From positions 1-6,548 of the forward strand of contig JBELGO010000086.1 in assembly GCA_042091915.1 (NCBI GenBank): a DNA stretch of 6,548 nt. Direction: 5' to 3'. The position numbers and the translations under genes are program-made. The notes below the pieces were generated by a model that ran no database searches, was not told the origin of the DNA, and saw only the letters and a list, made by a program, of their open reading frames with translations. Source of the stretch: LSUCC0057 sp042091915. Lineage in GTDB: Bacteria > Pseudomonadota > Gammaproteobacteria > Pseudomonadales > Porticoccaceae. Below are positions 1 to 6,548 of the stretch, piece by piece; positions within the stretch are counted from its first letter, which is position 1; each line of letters starts with the position of its first letter.

Positions 1-3202
<3,202 letters not shown>

Positions 3203-3209
3203 GGCTCTT

Positions 3210-3214
3210 CCTCC
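3210..3214 (-). promoter_or_regulatory. rpoC ribosome binding site
   Basis: GGAGG, within the longer GGAGGAAG (3207-3214), lies 7 nt before the TTG start. This near-perfect Shine-Dalgarno match at good spacing is the main support for TTG as the true rpoC start, and it may compensate for the weak start codon. Confidence 0.9.
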
Positions 3215-3223
3215 AGTAACTGG
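3213..3223 (-). other. small stem overlapping the rpoC ribosome binding site
   Basis: In the transcript CCAGTTACTGG can pair as CCAG/CUGG around UUA. The last two bases of the 3' arm are the first two G's of the GGAGG ribosome binding site. Four base pairs is weak and may be chance; its position is the only reason to record it. Confidence 0.35.
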
Positions 3224-3227
3224 GTTT

Positions 3228-3252
3228 GCCGCAGCGGCAGCGCCGCTGCGGC
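3228..3252 (-). repeat. perfect 11-bp inverted repeat with 3-nt loop in rpoB-rpoC spacer
   Basis: The arms GCCGCAGCGGC (3228-3238) and GCCGCTGCGGC (3242-3252) are exact reverse complements around a 3-base loop. Ten of the 11 pairs are G-C, so the mRNA should form a very stable hairpin. In the rpoBC transcript it is followed by AAACCCAG, not a U-tract, which argues against a rho-independent terminator; on the other strand it is followed by GATCAAAGG, also no T-run. A role in mRNA processing, protection or translation control of rpoC is inference only. Confidence 0.9.
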
Positions 3253-3272
3253 GATCAAAGGTCTAACGCAAG

Positions 3273-6200
3273 TTAATCGTTTTCTAGCTCAACATTGATA
3301 CCGAGTGAGCGAATCTCTTTAACCAACACGTTAAAGGATTCGGGCATTCCGGGATCCATGCTGTGGTCGCCGTCAACGATGTTTTTATACATCTTGGTAC
3401 GACCATTGACGTCATCCGACTTAACCGTGAGCATCTCCTGCAAGGTGTACGAGGCGCCGTATGCTTCCAGTGCCCAGACCTCCATCTCACCGAAGCGCTG
3501 GCCACCGAACTGCGCTTTACCACCCAGCGGCTGCTGAGTAACAAGGCTGTAGCTGCCGGTTGAGCGAGCGTGCATCTTGTCGTCAACCAAGTGGTTGAGT
3601 TTGAGCATGTACATGTAACCGACGGTCACTTCGCGGTCAAATGCGTCGCCTGTGCGACCATCGTAAAGGGTGGTCTGGCCACTCTCGGCGATATCGGCCA
3701 GTTTCAGCAACTCTTTGAGCTCACCTTCGTTGGCACCGTCAAAGACAGGTGTCGCAATCGGCACGCCTTTGCGCAAGTTACCTGCCAACTCCAGCACTTC
3801 GGCATCGCTGAGCTCTTTGATGTTCACTTTCTCGAGCGAGTCGCCGACGTCATAAAGCTCTTGCAAGAACTTGCGCAGATCAGCAATTTTCTGCTGTGTG
3901 CGGATCATCTTATCGATCTTCACACCCAGGCCTTTTGCAGCCATACCCATATGGGTTTCCAGGATCTGACCGACGTTCATACGCGAAGGTACACCGAGCG
4001 GGTTGAGTACGATATCGACAGGATCACCATTCTTGTCGTAAGGCATATCTTCAACTGGCTTGATCACCGAGATAACACCTTTGTTACCGTGACGACCAGC
4101 CATTTTGTCACCCGGCTGAATGCGACGCTTAACGGCCAGGTAGACCTTAACGGTTTTCAAAACACCTGGCTGTAGATCATCGCCCGCCTGCAACTTGCCT
4201 TTTTTCTCGTCGAAGCGATCGTCGAGCAGCTTGCGGCGCTCTGCCAGCTGTTCTGCTGCCGCTGCGATGTGATCGTTGAGCTCAGCCTTCTCCATGCGGA
4301 TCTTCAGCCACTCTTCGCTCGAGTAATCTGCAACTGCCTCTGAGGTGAGTTTATCGCCTTTCTTCAGGCCAGCTGCCTTAACGACTTTGCCACCTTCAAG
4401 TGCACTGAACAAACGCCCTAAGGTCGCATTTTCAACGATGCGGAACTCATCATTGAGATCTTTGCGGAACTGGTTCAGCTCAGCGCGCTCAATTGCTTGC
4501 GAGCGAGCGTCTTTCTCCAAACCATCGCGGGTAAAGACCTGAACACCAATCACAGTCCCTTTGGCACTGGTCGGAACGCGCAAAGAGGTATCTTTAACGT
4601 CCGACGCTTTTTCACCAAAGATGGCACGCAGCAGTTTCTCTTCTGGCGTCAGCTGGGTCTCGCCTTTGGGGGTAACCTTGCCGACCAAAATATCGCCAGG
4701 CGATACTTCGGCACCGATGTGAACAATGCCCGACTCATCGAGACGCGCGAGCGCAGACTCGCCGACATTGGGGATATCCGCAGTAATCTCTTCAGAACCC
4801 AACTTGGTATCGCGAGCGACACAGGTCAGCTCTTGAATGTGGATAGTAGTGAAGCGATCTTCCTGTACAACACGCTCGGAGATGAGGATTGAATCCTCAA
4901 AGTTATAACCGTTCCAGGGCATAAACGCGATGCGCATATTTTGCCCCAGAGCCAGCTCGCCGAGATCAACCGAAGGGCCGTCGGCGAGAACATCGCCGCG
5001 ATCAACAGTATCGCCCTGCTTAACAATCGGGCGCTGGTTGATACAGGTGTTCTGGTTTGAGCGGGTGTATTTGGTCAAATTGTAGATATCAACACCGGCA
5101 TCGCCCGCAGCGACTTCGCTGTCGTGGGCGCGCACGACAATACGCGCGGCATCGCTGCTCTCGATCACACCGCCGCGTTTGGCGACTACACAGACACCAG
5201 AATCGCGCGCAACTGTTCGCTCGATACCCGTTCCTACCAGCGGCGCTTGCGCCTGCAGTGTCGGAACAGCTTGTCGCTGCATGTTCGAGCCCATCAATGC
5301 ACGGTTAGCATCATCGTGCTCGAGGAACGGAATCAACGAAGCGGCGACCGATACAACTTGCTGTGGCGAGACGTCCATATAGTTGATATCAGCCGGGTCC
5401 ATCAAGCTGAACTCACCGCCGTGACGCACGCTAACTAGGTCATCGGCAAATTTATTCTTGGCGTTCAAGCGCGCAGAAGCCTGTGCAATAACGTGGTTGC
5501 CCTCGTTGATAGCCGACAGGTATTCAATCTCATCAGTGACTACGCCATCGACGACTTTGCGATACGGCGTCTCAATAAAGCCGTAGTTGTTAGTGCGCGC
5601 ATAAGTCGCCAACGAGTTGATCAGACCGATATTTGGCCCTTCTGGCGTTTCAATCGGACAGACGCGGCCGTAGTGCGTGGGGTGTACATCGCGCACTTCG
5701 AAGCCGGCGCGCTCGCGGGTCAGACCACCTGGGCCCAACGCCGAGACACGACGCTTGTGCGTCACTTCTGAGAGCGGATTGTTCTGATCCATAAACTGCG
5801 ACAGCTGGCTTGAGCCGAAGAACTCTTTCATCGCTGCGGCAACAGGCTTGGCGTTAACCAAATCTTGCGGCATCAGGCCTTCAGTCTCAGCGACGCCCAA
5901 ACGCTCTTTAACAGCGCGCTCTACGCGGACTAAACCGACGCGGAACTGGTTTTCAGCCATTTCGCCAACCGAGCGAATACGGCGGTTGCCGAGGTGATCG
6001 ATATCATCGACGATGCCTTTACCGTTGCGTATATCCACCAGCTTACGCATGACATCGACAATATCGGAGGTCGCGCCAAACTCAGCCATCAGCTCAGCGG
6101 CTTCGTCGCTCTTTTGCATAGAGAAATAGCGCTGATCGTAAAGAACACCGGCACCGGTTTCCTCTTCGCGCTCAAGGCGACGGTTAAACTTCATGCGGCC

Positions 6201-6548
6201 AACAGATGAGAGATCGTAGCGCTCAAGGTTGAAGAACAGGTTATGGAACAAGTTCTCTGCAGACTCTTTAGTCGGCGGCTCGCCGGGGCGCATCATGCGG
6301 TAGATTTCAACCAAGGCTTCCATCTGCGTGCGCGACGGATCGTTGCGCAGCGTGTCTGAAATAAATGGGCCACAGTCGAGATCGTTGGTGTAAAGAGTCT
6401 CGATATCTTTTATACCCGACTCTACTAGCAATTCCAGCGATTCAGCTGTCAGCTCGCTGTTACATTCAAGCAGCAGCTCACCGGTTTTGGGGTGGGCAAT
6501 ATCTTTGGCCAACGAACGGCCAATAAGGTACTCGGAGGGCACTTCCAG
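3273..6548 (-). CDS. rpoB: DNA-directed RNA polymerase subunit beta, 5' end outside window
   Basis: Beta subunit of RNA polymerase. With beta-prime it forms the catalytic cleft that makes RNA from NTPs; it also carries the rifampicin site. The window shows 1091 residues ending in ELEND and TAA. The first visible residue (LEVPSEYLIG) aligns near E. coli residue 285, so about 285 N-terminal residues and the start codon lie beyond 6548; the GTG at 6540-6542 is an internal valine, not a start. In order I see the end of the lobe (ALVEIYRMMRPGEPP), the conserved DDIDHLGNRR and GEMAENQFRVGLVRVERAVKERL segments, the rifampicin region, NPLSEVTHKRR, HPTHYGRVCPIETPEGPNIG, LIPFLEHDDANRALMGSNMQ, GYNFEDSI, the SI2 insertion region (about 4170-4490), GDKMAGRHGNKGV and the C-terminal KMHARSTGSYSLVTQQPLGG. 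The frame is open throughout. It is odd in one place: about 22 extra residues at 6075-6140. Gene identity is certain from these motifs and from rpoC directly downstream. Confidence 0.99.
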   Translation of the reverse strand: MEVPSEYLIGRSLAKDIAHPKTGELLLECNSELTAESLELLVESGIKDIETLYTNDLDCGPFISDTLRNDPSRTQMEALVEIYRMMRPGEPPTKESAENLFHNLFFNLERYDLSSVGRMKFNRRLEREEETGAGVLYDQRYFSMQKSDEAAELMAEFGATSDIVDVMRKLVDIRNGKGIVDDIDHLGNRRIRSVGEMAENQFRVGLVRVERAVKERLGVAETEGLMPQDLVNAKPVAAAMKEFFGSSQLSQFMDQNNPLSEVTHKRRVSALGPGGLTRERAGFEVRDVHPTHYGRVCPIETPEGPNIGLINSLATYARTNNYGFIETPYRKVVDGVVTDEIEYLSAINEGNHVIAQASARLNAKNKFADDLVSVRHGGEFSLMDPADINYMDVSPQQVVSVAASLIPFLEHDDANRALMGSNMQRQAVPTLQAQAPLVGTGIERTVARDSGVCVVAKRGGVIESSDAARIVVRAHDSEVAAGDAGVDIYNLTKYTRSNQNTCINQRPIVKQGDTVDRGDVLADGPSVDLGELALGQNMRIAFMPWNGYNFEDSILISERVVQEDRFTTIHIQELTCVARDTKLGSEEITADIPNVGESALARLDESGIVHIGAEVSPGDILVGKVTPKGETQLTPEEKLLRAIFGEKASDVKDTSLRVPTSAKGTVIGVQVFTRDGLEKDARSQAIERAELNQFRKDLNDEFRIVENATLGRLFSALEGGKVVKAAGLKKGDKLTSEAVADYSSEEWLKIRMEKAELNDHIAAAAEQLAERRKLLDDRFDEKKGKLQAGDDLQPGVLKTVKVYLAVKRRIQPGDKMAGRHGNKGVISVIKPVEDMPYDKNGDPVDIVLNPLGVPSRMNVGQILETHMGMAAKGLGVKIDKMIRTQQKIADLRKFLQELYDVGDSLEKVNIKELSDAEVLELAGNLRKGVPIATPVFDGANEGELKELLKLADIAESGQTTLYDGRTGDAFDREVTVGYMYMLKLNHLVDDKMHARSTGSYSLVTQQPLGGKAQFGGQRFGEMEVWALEAYGASYTLQEMLTVKSDDVNGRTKMYKNIVDGDHSMDPGMPESFNVLVKEIRSLGINVELEND
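5736..5816 (-). other. rpoB: rifampicin-resistance-determining region of rpoB
   Basis: This part of the gene encodes the stretch equal to E. coli beta residues 507-533 (GSSQLSQFMDQNNPLSEVTH, then KRRVSAL). Residues at the classic resistance positions (S509, L511, S512, Q513, D516, N518, S522, H526, R529, S531, L533 in E. coli numbering) are all the sensitive-type consensus. The only change from E. coli is I to V at two places (SEVTH, RRVSAL), the second of which is also the Pseudomonas form. The rifampicin target therefore looks unaltered here. Confidence 0.95.
6075..6140 (-). other. rpoB: 22-residue insertion in the beta subunit
   Basis: Between GAGVL and ATSDIVDVM the protein has about 22 extra residues (YDQRYFSMQKSDEAAELMAEFG) where E. 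coli (GSGIL-SKDDIIDVM) and Pseudomonas (GSGVL-SKEDIVEVL) join directly. It falls after about E. coli residue 420, on the lobe side of the rifampicin region. The insert is in frame, opens with aromatic residues (Y, Y, F) and continues as a likely amphipathic, acidic helix. Boundaries can shift by a residue or two. The comparison is from memory of two reference proteins. Confidence 0.8.

Larger units (their letters stand above)
3203..3272 (-). other. rpoB-rpoC intergenic spacer
   Basis: Seventy bases separate the rpoB stop (TAA, 3273-3275) from the rpoC start. In transcription order the spacer holds a short leader, a strong GC-rich inverted repeat, a weak stem, and the rpoC ribosome binding site. 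I see no convincing -10/-35 promoter and no U-run that would make an intrinsic terminator, so read-through from rpoB into rpoC is the simplest reading. E. coli has a spacer of similar size here. Confidence 0.9.

Noticed and set aside
3228..3252. Rho-independent terminator between rpoB and rpoC
   Set aside because: The stem is strong, but neither strand has a T-run after it, and termination here would cut off the essential rpoC gene.
3570..4175. A 201-codon open frame on the plus strand
   Set aside because: It lies opposite the conserved active-site part of rpoB. The constraint on rpoB explains the lack of stops; the equal length to the frame at 1796 is coincidence.
6540..6542. GTG as the rpoB start codon
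   Set aside because: The frame stays open to the window edge, and the protein there aligns with about residue 285 of beta, so this is an internal valine.

Overview
The window holds the two adjoining genes for the large catalytic subunits of bacterial RNA polymerase. Both are on the minus strand, and both are cut by the window edges. From 6548 down to 3273 lies the C-terminal four-fifths of rpoB (beta subunit, 1091 residues visible). After a 70-base spacer, the N-terminal three-quarters of rpoC (beta-prime, 1067 residues visible) runs from 3202 off the left edge. No other gene could be supported. Read in transcription order, this is the usual rpoB-rpoC operon arrangement, and the two products assemble into one enzyme.

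The organism is most likely a gammaproteobacterium. Both proteins follow, almost residue for residue, the forms I know from Pseudomonas and E. coli. They include the beta insertion region near the C-terminal half (SI2) and the start of the large beta-prime trigger-loop insertion (SI3). In variable stretches the wording is closer to Pseudomonas than to enterics, for example beta-prime 'VDDIDHLGNRR'-type core aside, the 'SRSGELAVAD..GRERERYKLPYGAV' stretch of SI3. I infer a relative of the Pseudomonadales or of marine lineages near them, but genus cannot be set from sequence reading alone.

All the catalytic landmarks I checked are intact: the NADFDGD metal-binding loop, both zinc-binding cysteine sets, the bridge helix and trigger-loop start in beta-prime, and the rifampicin region and C-terminal active-site segments in beta. 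Both reading frames are open throughout.

Three details are less routine. The rpoB-rpoC spacer contains a perfect 11-bp inverted repeat with a 3-nt loop. A small stem also overlaps the rpoC ribosome binding site, and rpoC starts with TTG. In beta, about 22 residues are inserted just ahead of the rifampicin region compared with the E. coli and Pseudomonas proteins. I found no previously undescribed system, mobile element, CRISPR array or RNA gene.
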